From Zygaena filipendulae (lineage: Eukaryota > Arthropoda > Insecta > Lepidoptera > Zygaenidae), in the NCBI GenBank assembly GCA_907165275.2, contig OU015652.1:15001-79000 (forward strand): a stretch of 64,000 bases of DNA, in the 5' to 3' direction. Position 1 is the first letter of the stretch; the number at the start of each line of letters is the position of its first letter. Below the pieces are notes generated by a model that was not told the origin of the DNA, searched no databases, and saw only the letters and a program-made list of their open reading frames with translations. Below, piece after piece: positions 28,659 through 39,553 of this stretch. The translations under genes were made by a program, and so were the position numbers.

Positions 28659-28994
28659 TGTAAAGATATTAAGTATTTCTTTTTTGTATTTGAATTTTGC
28701 CGCGCTTCCCGCGGGCTCTGTAGTGTTAGCTGACACGACAATTGTGGTGGAGGTTAGAGTCTAGTTAATTTGTGGTGACAGATTATAACCTTAAAAAAGC
28801 TGATAAAACTAAATAGTGTGTACCTACTGTGTATCATAAAGTTTCTTGATAATATTATTAAAAAGTGCTGTACAAGGATTTGACATACTAAAGAATAAAC
28901 TTAAATGTCGTTTCTTTGTGTACAGAGCAACACAAGATAGTTTATTTTATTTGTCAATCCAATTACCTAATTCAATCAAAAATATAACCTTATA
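28659..28994 (+). repeat. 5' LTR of the gypsy element
   Basis: Starts TGTAAAGATATT and ends AACCTTATA. AATAAA lies at 28894-28899, just before AAATGTCGTTT (28903-28913). If transcripts start at 28903, U3 is about 244 bases, and the signal in the 3' LTR would cleave shortly after, giving a short R. Confidence 0.93.
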
Positions 28995-29005
28995 AAACGA
29001 CATTT
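28995..29005 (+). other. primer-binding site, possibly self-priming
   Basis: The 11 bases after the LTR, AAACGACATTT, are the exact reverse complement of AAATGTCGTTT at 28903-28913 in the LTR. The match begins at the first base after the LTR and does not extend at either side. The region has no obvious tRNA-type TGG start at its first base. In the yeast Tf1 element an 11-base site in this position pairs with the 5' end of its own mRNA. Confidence 0.6.
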
Positions 29006-29029
29006 TTGGTTATAATATTAAAGTGAAAA

Positions 29030-30151
29030 ATGGAGAAATTACGTTTTGAATTTACTTTATTGCCTGGAAGTGATGGAAAATCCAATATTTGTTCTATAAC
29101 CTCAGTAACAACAAGTGATGATAAAGTGTATATTATGCCAGAAGAGCTACAATCAGTTAGTCGTCATAAGGAAATAATGAAAACAAGTGCTTATGATAAA
29201 GTTAAAAATAGTTTAAAAAAAAGGTACCAATCAAGAAGAGTTTGGATAACAATGACAGACGAACTAACTAAAACTTACCTAGATAACGATGGTAATTTAC
29301 AGTTCGGTGATCAATTTCTAGAAGAATTGGATCAAGAAAAGTTTTCTTCTACACAAAAAAAAGAAACAGGTATGTTGGAAAAATTAGTTGAAAAATTATT
29401 AGAAAATAAACAACAGAGCTTAAAACACATTGCTGAAAAATTTGTGATTGAAAAATTTACAAGCAAAAATACTAATGCAAACCAATGGATGGATATTTTT
29501 GAAAAAGAATGCATACGCTTTGATGTGACAACAGATGAGAGAAAAATTGAAATTCTCAGATTGTTCATGGATGGATCTTGCGCAGATTGGTATGGCTCAA
29601 TGATTATAAAACTAACAATGAATTCAGAATGGTCAATATGGAAAAACAAATTCTGTGAATCATTTGCAAATAAGGGATGGAATCCGGTCACTTATGCACT
29701 ATTATTTAAATACAAAGATGGTTCATTGTTGGATTATGCCATGAGAAAAGAAAAACTATTGTTGAATATGAGAAAATCAATGGACACAGGAACCTTAATG
29801 GATCTTATTGCGACTGGCTTACCAGAATTCATACTTAATAAAATTGATAGGGAAATATTAAAAGATACAGTCGATTTGTTTAATGAAGTTAGCAAATATG
29901 AGCACATGGTAAATAAAAAAAGCTTTTTGAGTAGAAAAAAAATTCCAAACGTAAAAAATAATGCCAAATTTGAAGACCATAATCCATGTAAAATTTGTGA
30001 AAAATTGAATAAAGGCATCCGTTATCACCCTGAAGCGACATGCTGGTTTAAAACAAAAGAGGATAATAATGAAAGAAAAAAATTTATAAAACATGTAAAC
30101 AATTCAGTGATAGAAGCTGAGTTGAATGAACATGATCAAAAAAACGAATAG
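29030..30151 (+). CDS. gag of the gypsy element
   Basis: 373 codons from an ATG 35 bases after the LTR. It contains a capsid-like region (WMDIFEKECIRF, LFMDGSCADWYGSM) and a C-terminal zinc-knuckle variant: CKIC, nine residues, then HPEATC. It ends TAG at 30149-30151 just after the heptamer A-AAA-AAC, where a -1 shift would enter pol. It forms the virus-like particle that packages the element RNA. The short leader before the ATG is notable. Confidence 0.93.
   Translation: MEKLRFEFTLLPGSDGKSNICSITSVTTSDDKVYIMPEELQSVSRHKEIMKTSAYDKVKNSLKKRYQSRRVWITMTDELTKTYLDNDGNLQFGDQFLEELDQEKFSSTQKKETGMLEKLVEKLLENKQQSLKHIAEKFVIEKFTSKNTNANQWMDIFEKECIRFDVTTDERKIEILRLFMDGSCADWYGSMIIKLTMNSEWSIWKNKFCESFANKGWNPVTYALLFKYKDGSLLDYAMRKEKLLLNMRKSMDTGTLMDLIATGLPEFILNKIDREILKDTVDLFNEVSKYEHMVNKKSFLSRKKIPNVKNNAKFEDHNPCKICEKLNKGIRYHPEATCWFKTKEDNNERKKFIKHVNNSVIEAELNEHDQKNE
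30139..30145 (+). promoter_or_regulatory. -1 ribosomal frameshift heptamer between gag and pol
   Basis: A AAA AAC is in the exact X-XXY-YYZ register for -1 slippage, two codons before the gag stop. The pol frame is the -1 frame and is open from here. I see no obvious stem-loop downstream in this AT-rich sequence. Confidence 0.75.
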
Positions 30152-33100
30152 TAACACCATTAATATATGTCAAACTACTACTGAATGATAAATTAAATTT
30201 AAATGGAGTTTATGATTCTGGATCAAATGTTTCCCTCATAAATGCTAAATTATTAAAGCTAAAAGGAAAAGGAAATAGTTTGAATGAAGCAGATTTAGTA
30301 ACAATTAATGGTGTTAAAAAAACAAGTGGTTTGACAACCTTAAAAATAAAAATCTTAGAATTGGAAAAAAAAGTGGATGTACACATTATTGATGAAGAAA
30401 ATTTCAAATATGAATTTTTGATTGGACTAGATTTGATTAAAGAGTTCAAACTAACACAAAATGAAGATTTGAAAATAACTCAGAAATTGAGTTCAAATAA
30501 TGAAATTAAAAATAAAGAAGTAGAGAATTATACAGAAAAAAAAATAGATGCTGATTGGTCAAAATTAGAGAAAAATAATACTATGCAAGAAAATCAAGTT
30601 AATTTTAATGAGCATATAAAAGAGGAAGATTTCAAAATAAAAATAGACCACTTAAGTCACCATCAAAAATCAGAAATAAATACACTGATTTGTAAATATA
30701 AGTCAGTTTTTGCTAAAGATAAATACGATGTCGGCACTGTGAATGGATATGAAGCAAGAATAGATTTATTAGTCGAAAAGTATTGTAGTAAGAGGCCTTA
30801 CAGATGCACTGTAGAAGATAAAAAAGAAATAGAAGAACAAATAGCGAAGTTACTAGATAAGAAGTTAATAGAAGAGTCCTGCAGTCCATTTGCTGCACCT
30901 GTCACTTTAGTATTTAAAAAAGAAGAAAATAAAAAATCAAGACTATGTATAGACTTCAGAGACTTAAATAAAATAATAGTACCACAAGCTCACCCATTTC
31001 CATTAATTGAAGACATAATGATAAAGACAAGGAATTGTAATTATTTTTCAACCCTTGATATAAATTCGGCATTTTGGTCAATTCCGTTACGAATTGAGGA
31101 CAGAAAGAAGACAGGATTCGTAACACAGGAAGGGCACTTTCAATGGACCTGCCTACCTTTCGGACTAAAGACATCACCAGCAATTTTTCAGAGGATACTA
31201 AGTAATATACTGAGAAAGTATAAACTCACCGATTTCGCCGCTAATTACATAGATGACATACTTATCTTTTCAAAAAAATTTACTGAGCACATTGATCATC
31301 TAACGCAGTTGTTGGAAGCAATCAAAAAAGAAGGTTTCAGATTGAAATTTACAAAATGTACATTTGCATCAGACTCAGTAAAGTACCTGGGTCATATAAT
31401 ACAAAATAATTCGATTAGACCAGTAAAGGATAATTTGATTTCAATAAAAAACTTTCCTGTTCCTAAAACTCAGAAAAATATAAGACAATTTTTAGGAAAA
31501 ATAAATTTTTACCACGAATATATACCAAAAAGTGCAATAATACTAGATCCATTACATAAATTACTCAGGAAAAATCAAAAGTTTATTTGGTGTGATGAAT
31601 GTCAAAAATCATTTGAAATAATAAAAAACCTTTTATGCTCCAAACCAGTTCTGGAAATTTTTGATAGAGATTTACCAATTAATATTTACACAGATGCTTC
31701 TTTGGAAGGTATTGGAGCTATTTTGAAACAGACACAGCTGGATGGAAAAGAGAAACCAGTTGCTTACTTCTCCAAAAAACTAAATGAAGCTCAAAAGAAA
31801 AAAAAAGCAATATATTTAGAATGTTTAGCCATAAAAGAAGCAGTGAGATACTGGCAATACTGGTTGATAGGTAAACCATTTACAGTTTATTCAGACCACA
31901 AACCACTGGAAAACATGAATCTGAAATCTAGAACAGATGAAGACCTGGGTGATTTAACATATTATCTGTCACAATACGAATTTAAAATAAAATATACTCC
32001 AGGAAAAACAAATTTGGAAGCAGACTGTTTGAGTAGAAATCCAGTTTTAGAAGCGGATGAAAATACAGACGAACAATTAAAAGTTGTAAACCTAATAAAA
32101 CTGGAAGACATTCTAAAAGATCAAATTGAAAATGAAAAAATACAAAATAACAAGAGTAAATTGATTGAAAAACACAATATATATTTTAAAAAGGTGAGAG
32201 AAAAAGAGAAAATAATTTTATCAGAAGAATTTAGTAATAAACTATTGAAAAATATTCATGAAAACTTGTGTCATATTGGGATTAGACAAATGCAGAAGAC
32301 TGTTAGTCCACTCTACGCAGTAAAAAATTTGACGAAAAAAATCATAAGAATTTGTAGGAACTGTGAAATTTGTATAAAAAATAAATCAAGAGGACAAGAC
32401 AAATTTGGCTTGATGTCCCATTTAGGCCCAGCTACAAAGCCTTTCGAAATAGTCTCCATAGACACCATTGGAGGTTTCGGAGGTTCAAGATCGACAAAAA
32501 AATATCTACACCTGTTAGTAGATCATTTTACAAGATACGCATTTATTGAAACTTCTAAAACGCAAAGTGCAAATGATTTTGTAAGACTAGTCGCAAAAAT
32601 AACAGAAACAGAAAACATTGGCATGCTTCTCACCGATCAATACCCAGGAATAAATTCAAAAGAGTTTAAGAAATTCTTAAATGACAACCACATAACAATG
32701 ATTTTCACAGCAGTAAATGCACCATTTTCAAACGGCCTGAATGAAAGGCTGAATCAAACATTAGTGAATAAAATAAGATGCAAAATAAATGAAAAAGGAA
32801 CAAAGCGAGCCTGGACAAGAATAGCTCAAGAATGCGTAAATAAATACAATGAAACAAATCATTCAGTCACTGGTTTTCCTCCAACATATCTTTTGTATGG
32901 TACAGATGTCACAATTTTACCAAAAGAGTTAAAACAAGAAAAAACAATTAATGACTGGATTAAAGACAGAAGAATAGCACTTGAAAATACAATAAAATCA
33001 CATAAATACAACAAAATACAATTCGACAAAACTCGCAAATACAACGAATTTAATGTGGGAGATATGGTGTATGTAGAGAACGGAAACAGGCTTAACAGGA

Positions 33101-33282
33101 AGAAATTAGATGAACTTAAAATTGGACCATATGAAATTATTGAAAAGATTTCAAATTCAATATACAAAGTAGATACAGGTCACAAAAAAACAGAATCTAA
33201 TCTTTTTCATATTACAAAACTTATTCCAGTCCCTACATCAGAAGAAGAACACGAAGTAGATACAGAAGAGGTCAATGATTAG
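30145..33282 (+). CDS. pol of the gypsy element (protease, RT, RNase H, integrase)
   Basis: About 1045 codons in the -1 frame of gag, to TAG at 33280-33282. Protease: YDSGSN with the active Asp at 30214. Reverse transcriptase: RLCIDFRDLNK, LPFGLKTSPAIFQ and YIDD (about 31246). RNase H: NIYTDASLEGIGAIL and YSDHKPLE. Integrase: HHCC finger (HENLCH..CRNCEIC), then D, D-35-E with Asp 32461, Asp 32635 and Glu 32743, and a GPYEII module at the end. No chromodomain. All catalytic residues are present, so the enzyme set looks functional. It is made only as a fusion by frameshifting. Confidence 0.95.
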   Translation, partial: RIVTPLIYVKLLLNDKLNLNGVYDSGSNVSLINAKLLKLKGKGNSLNEADLVTINGVKKTSGLTTLKIKILELEKKVDVHIIDEENFKYEFLIGLDLIKEFKLTQNEDLKITQKLSSNNEIKNKEVENYTEKKIDADWSKLEKNNTMQENQVNFNEHIKEEDFKIKIDHLSHHQKSEINTLICKYKSVFAKDKYDVGTVNGYEARIDLLVEKYCSKRPYRCTVEDKKEIEEQIAKLLDKKLIEESCSPFAAPVTLVFKKEENKKSRLCIDFRDLNKIIVPQAHPFPLIEDIMIKTRNCNYFSTLDINSAFWSIPLRIEDRKKTGFVTQEGHFQWTCLPFGLKTSPAIFQRILSNILRKYKLTDFAANYIDDILIFSKKFTEHIDHLTQLLEAIKKEGFRLKFTKCTFASDSVKYLGHIIQNNSIRPVKDNLISIKNFPVPKTQKNIRQFLGKINFYHEYIPKSAIILDPLHKLLRKNQKFIWCDECQKSFEIIKNLLCSKPVLEIFDRDLPINIYTDASLEGIGAILKQTQLDGKEKPVAYFSKKLNEAQKKKKAIYLECLAIKEAVRYWQYWLIGKPFTVYSDHKPLENMNLKSRTDEDLGDLTYYLSQYEFKIKYTPGKTNLEADCLSRNPVLEADENTDEQLKVVNLIKLEDILKDQIENEKIQNNKSKLIEKHNIYFKKVREKEKIILSEEFSNKLLKNIHENLCHIGIRQMQKTVSPLYAVKNLTKKIIRICRNCEICIKNKSRGQDKFGLMSHLGPATKPFEIVSIDTIGGFGGSRSTKKYLHLLVDHFTRYAFIETSKTQSANDFVRLVAKITETENIGMLLTDQYPGINSKEFKKFLNDNHITMIFTAVNAPFSNGLNERLNQTLVNKIRCKINEKGTKRAWTRIAQECVNKYNETNHSVTGFPPTYLLYGTDVTILPKELKQEKTINDWIKDRRIALENTIKSHKYNKIQFDKTRKYNEFNVGDMVYVENGNRLNRKKLDELKIGPYEIIEKISNSIYKVDTGHKKTESNLFHITKLIPVPTSEEEHEVDTEEVND

Positions 33283-33316
33283 TTAAACGAAAATTTTCGT
33301 TTCAATGTTCTTCGCC

Positions 33317-33327
33317 AGGGGGGGAGA
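33317..33327 (+). other. polypurine tract of the gypsy element
   Basis: AGGGGGGGAGA directly before the TG of the 3' LTR, the standard plus-strand primer site. Confidence 0.9.
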
Positions 33328-33663
33328 TGTAAAGATATTAAGTATTTCTTTTTTGTATTTGAATTTTGCCGCGCTTCCCGCGGGCTCTGTAGTGTTAGCT
33401 GACACGACAATTGTGGTGGAGGTTAGAGTCTAGTTAATTTGTGGTGACAGATTATAACCTTAAAAAAGCTGATAAAACTAAATAGTGTGTACCTACTGTG
33501 TATCATAAAGTTTCTTGATAATATTATTAAAAAGTGCTGTACAAGGATTTGACATACTAAAGAATAAACTTAAATGTCGTTTCTTTGTGTACAGAGCAAC
33601 ACAAGATAGTTTATTTTATTTGTCAATCCAATTACCTAATTCAATCAAAAATATAACCTTATA
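33328..33663 (+). repeat. 3' LTR of the gypsy element
   Basis: Same sequence as the 5' LTR as far as I can read. Ends AACCTTATA, followed by TTCATT of the host. Confidence 0.93.
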
Positions 33664-33831
33664 TTCATTAAAGTTTATCGACTCACTTTATCGATAGTGA
33701 AGATTTACATCACTATGGTTTACAAACATGCAAATATTTTTTCTCATTTCAAAAAGATAGTGTATTATTTTAGTCTTGCTGATAGCTGAAGAGAACAAAA
33801 TACTTTATTACTTTAGTCAAGCTGTACTTAC

Positions 33832-33890
33832 CGGTCTTCATCTATAGGAAATTTCGTGATAAATTTCCTTTTATTTAAATTTTGTCGACT
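33832..33890 (-). CDS. THAP-domain gene, first visible exon
   Basis: A 59-base exon ends at a good donor (CG/GTAAGT) and reads SRQNLNKRKFITKFPIDED plus the first two bases of Arg. CG joins to A at 28453 to finish Arg, followed by Cys. Its FITKFPID block fits the FH.FP.D segment of THAP fingers. The upstream exon with Met and the C-x(2-4)-C pair was not found within about 600 bases. The intron to the next exon is 5.4 kb, almost all of it the LTR retrotransposon. Confidence 0.55.
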
Positions 33891-36800
33891 CTATCTTTTT
33901 CTACAAATTACATACGTACTACACCGTCTAATCGGTGCTATTTCACTACACAATCACAAGAAAATAGTTTTTAATAGTCACACTGCACTTTTCAAAGCGT
34001 AAATCACACAAAATTTTTAATAACCACACAATTATTTTCCCAAATAACAAGATGCGTCGCCATGACAAACAGATGACAGATTGTAAGAAAGATTCAGAGA
34101 CAAAAGACTGAAATAGCATGTGAGGCCATCTTTGATGCCATGAAAAAAACATTAAAAAAAAAAGAGTGCTAAATACGAACAAAATTTGATTTGTTCCTAG
34201 TTGCGTTAGACTGGTCCGTATCACGTCCGTATTTTCGTAGCAACCAGAGAGAAGCGTAGATGGAGAGAAGGTAATCACTACGTTTGTAGCAACTAGCAAG
34301 TAGCAACTAGCAAAGCAAGTATTAAGTAGGTATATAACTCTATGGTTCCTAGTTCGTTCGCAATCGGTTCGGTTTTTTTTTAAACCTAAACCTAAAGTAT
34401 TAACAGACGTTCCAATTTGGTTGGATCCAACCATAGCAAATTACTTGAAAATAATGATCGATTCGTGAATGAATTGTGAAGGATTTGAAAAAAGAACAAC
34501 ATCTTTGGTAAGAAAAAATATACATTCAAAATCACAGGTAAGTAGTATTTAAGTGATTGTTTTCTTAAATTGTTATTTAATTACCAACATATTGATGTTT
34601 AAAACATCAAATATAATTTTTCGTAAGGTAAGTAGATATTTCCATGTACCGCCAGAAATCGAACCGTAGCGTAGGGGCGGTACCGAAGAGAGTAGGTACC
34701 TGTTATTGTTCTGAGGTAGGTACAATGTACATTGTACATACGGTAGTTTGTGGGTACATTGAGCGCCTTGGACGGGACGGCCAACTTCACATGCCCAGGA
34801 TTGCATTCCGTGGCTTTGGGTATAGTTGTTCGGTAAAAATTTAACTCGTTTGAGTTGCAACCAAGCCACGGAATGATCGAGTTGTTTTTAATACCTCAAA
34901 ATATTTGAAATTTCTGAATTTGGTTTTTGGCGCAAACTTCGACACTTATTAAACGTCACATAGCTGTGCTTCGGACGTAGATGAGATGGTTTTTTTGCTT
35001 AGTTATTCTTCTGAGGTTTTTTGTTTTTTTTTTTGTTTTTTTTCTCTTCTTTTTGAACTCAACACTGAGTATCATTTGCCACTTTCATTTTGGTTGTTTG
35101 GTTGCTGCACTCTGAGCTCAGCTTTCATTTTGGTTGTTTGGTTGCTCAGCTTTCTTATTGGATGCCTACGTCATACAAAGAATACACCCTTCAAGTTTCA
35201 GGTCTCTACGATCTGCGGTTTAGGATGTGCGTTGATCCATCAGTCATTCAGGACAAAGGATTTTTTAAATAAATAGATATCTAATATATATAAATCACGT
35301 GTCACGTTGTTTGTCCGCGATGGACTCCGAAACTACTGAACGGATTTTGATAAAATTTTGTAACCATTTATAATATGGTCTAACGATAGTTTTTATTCCG
35401 GAATTCCCGCGGGAACTCCGAAATTACCGCGGATGAAATCGTGGGGGACAGCTAGTATATCATGAGATTACAAGAAACCGACCCGTAGTTCTCCGTCTAC
35501 GCAAGAAACCGTATAGCCGCAATATATTTTTTAATACAGTTGCTCAAAAAGTGGCGTATTGCAGGGACGTTTAGCGTTCGGGATGTGGGCTATTACATAC
35601 TCGAGCTTTTTGTTTACCTTTCCCGAACTCGTGCGTTCTCTTTGCCAACTGTCAAATGGCGACACGACTTTGACACACTTTTTTGCATTGCGAAACGTAC
35701 GTTTCGCATTACTAATACGACTAGCGCCATCTCTTGATCACAGTTGGAACTTAGTTGAGTTTGTTGTGTTTTTGATATTTTATTAAATTTCTTCATTTTT
35801 TTCGCAACTGTATTAAAAATAGTTGTTCAGTACACGTGCGGAACCGTCATTGCAACTAGTTCCGACTGTCAACCCTCACCTTCGGCTGCGCCTCGGCTCG
35901 GGTAGACATATGTCGGAACTCTTTGCAATGACAGGCTTTCCGCACTTATAATGAAATATACTATGCTGGCAGCCCTGCAAATGACATTTGACAACTGAAA
36001 TGTGAATTGCCTGCGTGCGAAGAACACGTACGAAAAAAAAACGTGTAAAAAATATTTTGTTTCGAGTTTCGACTTCGACACGAATACAATAATTGATAGA
36101 ATTAAGATTTTTTCTGTAGAGTGTAGACTATTGAATTTTTAATTTAAATTTCTAATAGCATACTTTTTATATTAATTATATATCTGGCCAATAAAATAAT
36201 TTCTACGATAGTGACTTCTATTCCATCACAAAAGCATTCGCAATTTGCTGACTAAAACTTTATTTGGCCGCTTCTTATTTTTGAGAAGTCTGGATCATTA
36301 AATCGCACCGCTATCGGCTATACCGTCCTGAAAGGGCTGGGGATGCTGTGGCAAAACCGCGAGGAATAGCTTACATTAAGTACATACAAATTGTATATTT
36401 TGATGTAGGTAAGTAAACGTAGCATACGTATTGGTTAAAATTATTACGTTTCATTTCATTGTAGATTGTATTTGGTACTTGATAATATCGTAATGGATTA
36501 TACATTTAAAATGCTTTGTCCTGAATGACTGACTGACGGATCTAGATACAGCCTAAACTGCTGATTGTACAGACCTGAAACTTGGAGGATGTGTCCCGAT
36601 AATAAAGGATTTTGCAAAATTCTACCCTTAAAGGGGTAAAAAAAAGGGGCAAAGTTTGTATGGAACCACTCGATTCCTTGGTCCAATCTAACGTAAAAAA
36701 CCAATTAAAAATCCTATTAAAACCATTTCAACTTCTATGTGGATGAACTCGCTGGCAAAAGCTAGTTATATTATAAAATATCTGGTATTAGATTGATGGG

Positions 36801-38790
36801 TATATTGATGATGGGCCTATCCCTACTATTGAGTCCATTGTACTGTTATAAATTTAATTGTAATAATTAATTTAATATTATTTTACCTTACAATTTGTTT
36901 AAATAGTTTTTTGGCTGTATTTTTAGATGTAATTTATTCAACTTATTTATAATGGCTTTTTATTCATTTCAAAATCACAAAGAATTAACTACTGCTGTTT
37001 TTTGATCAAAATTTACTTTTAACTAGCTGTCCTTCGAGGTTTTACCCGTGGTAGTTTTAAAGTTCCTGTGGGAATTCCAGGATAAACCATATTATGTATA
37101 AACCTTCCTCATGAATTCTCTATCAACTCTATCTATTAGTGAAAACTGCATGAAAATCTGTTTAGTAATTTTTGAGTTTATAGCAAACAGACAGACAGAC
37201 AGATGCATTGTAGAGCTTTGTTTTATAAATGTAAGGATATTACTTTGTAAACGACAGGCCCCAATACATGTGATGGTCTGAAAGATCAAAGATAATTAAT
37301 GTTGTGTTATGTTGGTAACATATTGTTCCAGAATCTATTTAAATCATTACAGCAACCAAAAGTCATTGTAAGTGTTTATTTGTCATAAACAAACTGTTTG
37401 TTTGCTTTCTTTTCTTCTCAATGGAGTGATTAACGCAGTGTATTTACAGTGGAGTTGTGTATTCCATGTAGGGCTGTCATTGTACTTTTATCTGGGTTAT
37501 GTAGTTCCCAATATAAATATCGTAACTAAACAATAATTGCTGTTATGTTTTATCAAAACATTTTCAAAGCCCTGTATAGAAATAAGTAGGTGTCAAGAAA
37601 AATTAAATAGAAGTTTATAGTGCTCGTGTTGTAGCAGAGTGCAAAAGAGAGACCAACTGTATTGTGGTGCTCAATGGTGGACATCATAAGCCTCATTTAA
37701 ACAAAGCTTAAACACACTTCCTCTGTTGTATGAAAGGAAGCAGATAGATGAAACTTTTTATGAAGATACTTAAGTCTTAAAAGTTGTTTTAATTGTATAT
37801 TCAAGCTTTGTCTCTCGCAATGTACACAACTGGCAATATGGAGCTCCCTCTTTGCTTTCTGCTATTGTATTGGATCTTGTGACATTTAACAGTTTTTATT
37901 GCTTTATTCTTGGACTCTAACGTTAATATGAATCACATAAAGAAAGCTAAACTTAGCAATGTTACCTTACTACCTTATTTCAGTTTTTTCATGTAATTCA
38001 TCAATTTATAATAATTTTCATTCTATTATTTAAAAAAAAAATGGTTAAACTAGCTGTTCCCTGAGTGGCCAGCATGAGTTTTAATTTGCTTCACGGAATA
38101 TGCCAATTATATTGAATGTCTTTGCCATAAAGTAACAACTTTAGAACCAATTATAATATTCTATTATAAAATAATATCTTTTTGGAGTTTACTCCTTATG
38201 AATCGATTTTCATATACATACATATAAGCCCAGGATATGAAAATTTATGGGGAGTAAATCAAACCTCATGTGTTATGGTCTGGCAGCCTGCACCTTGTTT
38301 TTTAAGTGACTAATAACAAGCTGAATCTTCGTAAGTGGATTCAGTTCGACGTGACGCCCAAGCTTTTCCTCTGTGAAAATTCTCAAAACGGGCAGCTAAT
38401 TAAGTGTGCAGATGAAAATATGTCGATTTAGTGGGGTGTCGGAATTGTCTCTAACAGTACTTACCTACGTTTTTTATTGAACATTTCGGAGTTCCCGCGG
38501 GAATTCCAAAATTCCAAGATTTTATTTACAATAAGCAGAGATACCTAACTTTAATAATAAGGAGTAAACTCCAGTCGTCCACTTACTTTTTATTTATATT
38601 CTTCGTTTAATAGGTAGGTACTTATATTTAACCATAAGGATCCAAATGGCAACGTACACAATAAAATTCACAATAAAATTCATTTAATCGGTTTCTCATC
38701 ACACAAACTTTAATATTTAGGGTTCATTCGGTAAATTCGGTTGATATGCAGACCTGGCAGAAAAAGTCTCGAGCGCTTACGATACCATAA
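33891..38790. other. intergenic region between the THAP-type gene and TPST
   Basis: No gene supported. The minus-strand frame at 33946-34434 spans a dispersed-repeat edge and shows no family. Contents: GAGAGAAGGTAATCACTACG copy (34252); segment shared with 9030-9240 (34455-34660); stem CATTCCGTGGCTT/AAGCCACGGAATG (34804-34875); AGGACAAA repeat copies (35155-35275, 36505-36700); MITE at 35527-35819; CCGCGG-family fragments (35277-35458, 37024-37220). A TPST 5' UTR exon may lie here unseen. Confidence 0.4.
35527..35819. mobile_element. TA-flanked MITE (mariner-like)
   Basis: TTTTTAATACAGTTGC (35528-35543) and its exact reverse complement (35804-35819) bound about 290 non-coding bases. TA dinucleotides lie just outside (35525-35526 and 35820-35821), as expected for a Tc1/mariner target. 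The inside holds an 18-bp palindrome, GCGAAACGTACGTTTCGC (35690-35707). Confidence 0.75.
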
Positions 38791-38998
38791 CTAATTATGC
38801 GCTAACATAACACGCCAATGTAACAGACCGGGTAACACACACCTCAGGGTCGGTCGATTCGAGTGCTCGTTGACGACAACGCATCGCCGGAGGGTTTTGC
38901 AAACTATCAACCTGTTCTGTCGCACCATTCAGGGTTCCGAGCATCAGGGCGCGGGCGCGGGAGCGGGCGCGGGCGCGGGCGCGGCAGGGGACTCGGGC

Positions 38999-39553
38999 AT
39001 GGGGCGCGGCGTGCGCGCGCGGCTGGCGCTGGCGCTGGCGGGCGCGGTGCTGCTGCTGTGGAGCTGGGGCGCGTGGCGGCGCGGCGCGGGCGCGGGCGGC
39101 GGTGCGGGCGGGGGCGCGGGCGCGCAGCGGCGGCGCGAGGCGGGCGCGCAGGTGGAGGGGCGCGAGCTGCCGCTCATCTTCATCGGCGGCGTGCCGCGCT
39201 CGGGCACGACGCTGATGCGCGCGATGCTGGACGCGCACCCCGACGTGCGCTGCGGGCAGGAGACGCGCGTGGTGCCGCGCATCCTGCAGATGCGGCAGCA
39301 CTGGGCGCGCTCGCAGAAGGAGAGCGTGCGGCTCGAGCAGGCGGGCGTGTCCAAGGCGGTGCTGGACAACGCCATCGCCGCCTTCTGCCTGGAGGTGATC
39401 GTGCGCCACGGCGAGCCGGCGCCGCGGCTCTGCAACAAGGACCCGCTCGTGCTCAAGATGGGCACCTACGTGCTCGAGCTGTTCCCCAACGCCAAGTTCG
39501 TGTTCATGGTGCGCGACGGCCGCGCCACCGTACATTCCATCATCACCCGAAAG
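38999..39553 (+). CDS. Tpst: TPST coding exon 1
   Basis: From the ATG before GRGVRARLA to TCIITRK-type end (HSIITRK) at the donor AAG/GTTTGT, phase 0. Holds the membrane anchor and both PAPS-binding motifs. An AG at about 38946 suggests that a 5' UTR intron ends just before. Confidence 0.88.

Larger units (their letters stand above)
28659..33663 (+). mobile_element. intact Ty3/gypsy LTR retrotransposon
   Basis: Two 336-bp LTRs (28659-28994 and 33328-33663) that I cannot distinguish by eye bracket gag and pol. The 3' LTR is preceded directly by a polypurine tract (AGGGGGGGAGA, 33317-33327). The flanks share ATTCA/TTCA (28654-28658 and 33663-33667), a 4-5 bp target duplication whose exact edge is ambiguous because one A is shared. 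Domain order is gag, protease, reverse transcriptase, RNase H, integrase, so Ty3/gypsy. No envelope gene and no chromodomain. It lies antisense in the intron of a THAP-type gene. Lack of LTR divergence and open frames indicate a young insertion. The primer site appears to be of the self-priming type (see findings). Confidence 0.95.

Noticed and set aside
33946..34434. 162-codon minus-strand open frame
   Set aside because: Crosses a dispersed-repeat edge (GAGAGAAGGTAATC), has no family signature and no coding-type composition.
38870..38998. earlier start for TPST
   Set aside because: The upstream in-frame part is a Gly/Ala repeat with no TPST similarity, and an AG near 38946 suggests a UTR splice. 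The ATG at 38999 gives the expected short cytoplasmic tail before the anchor.
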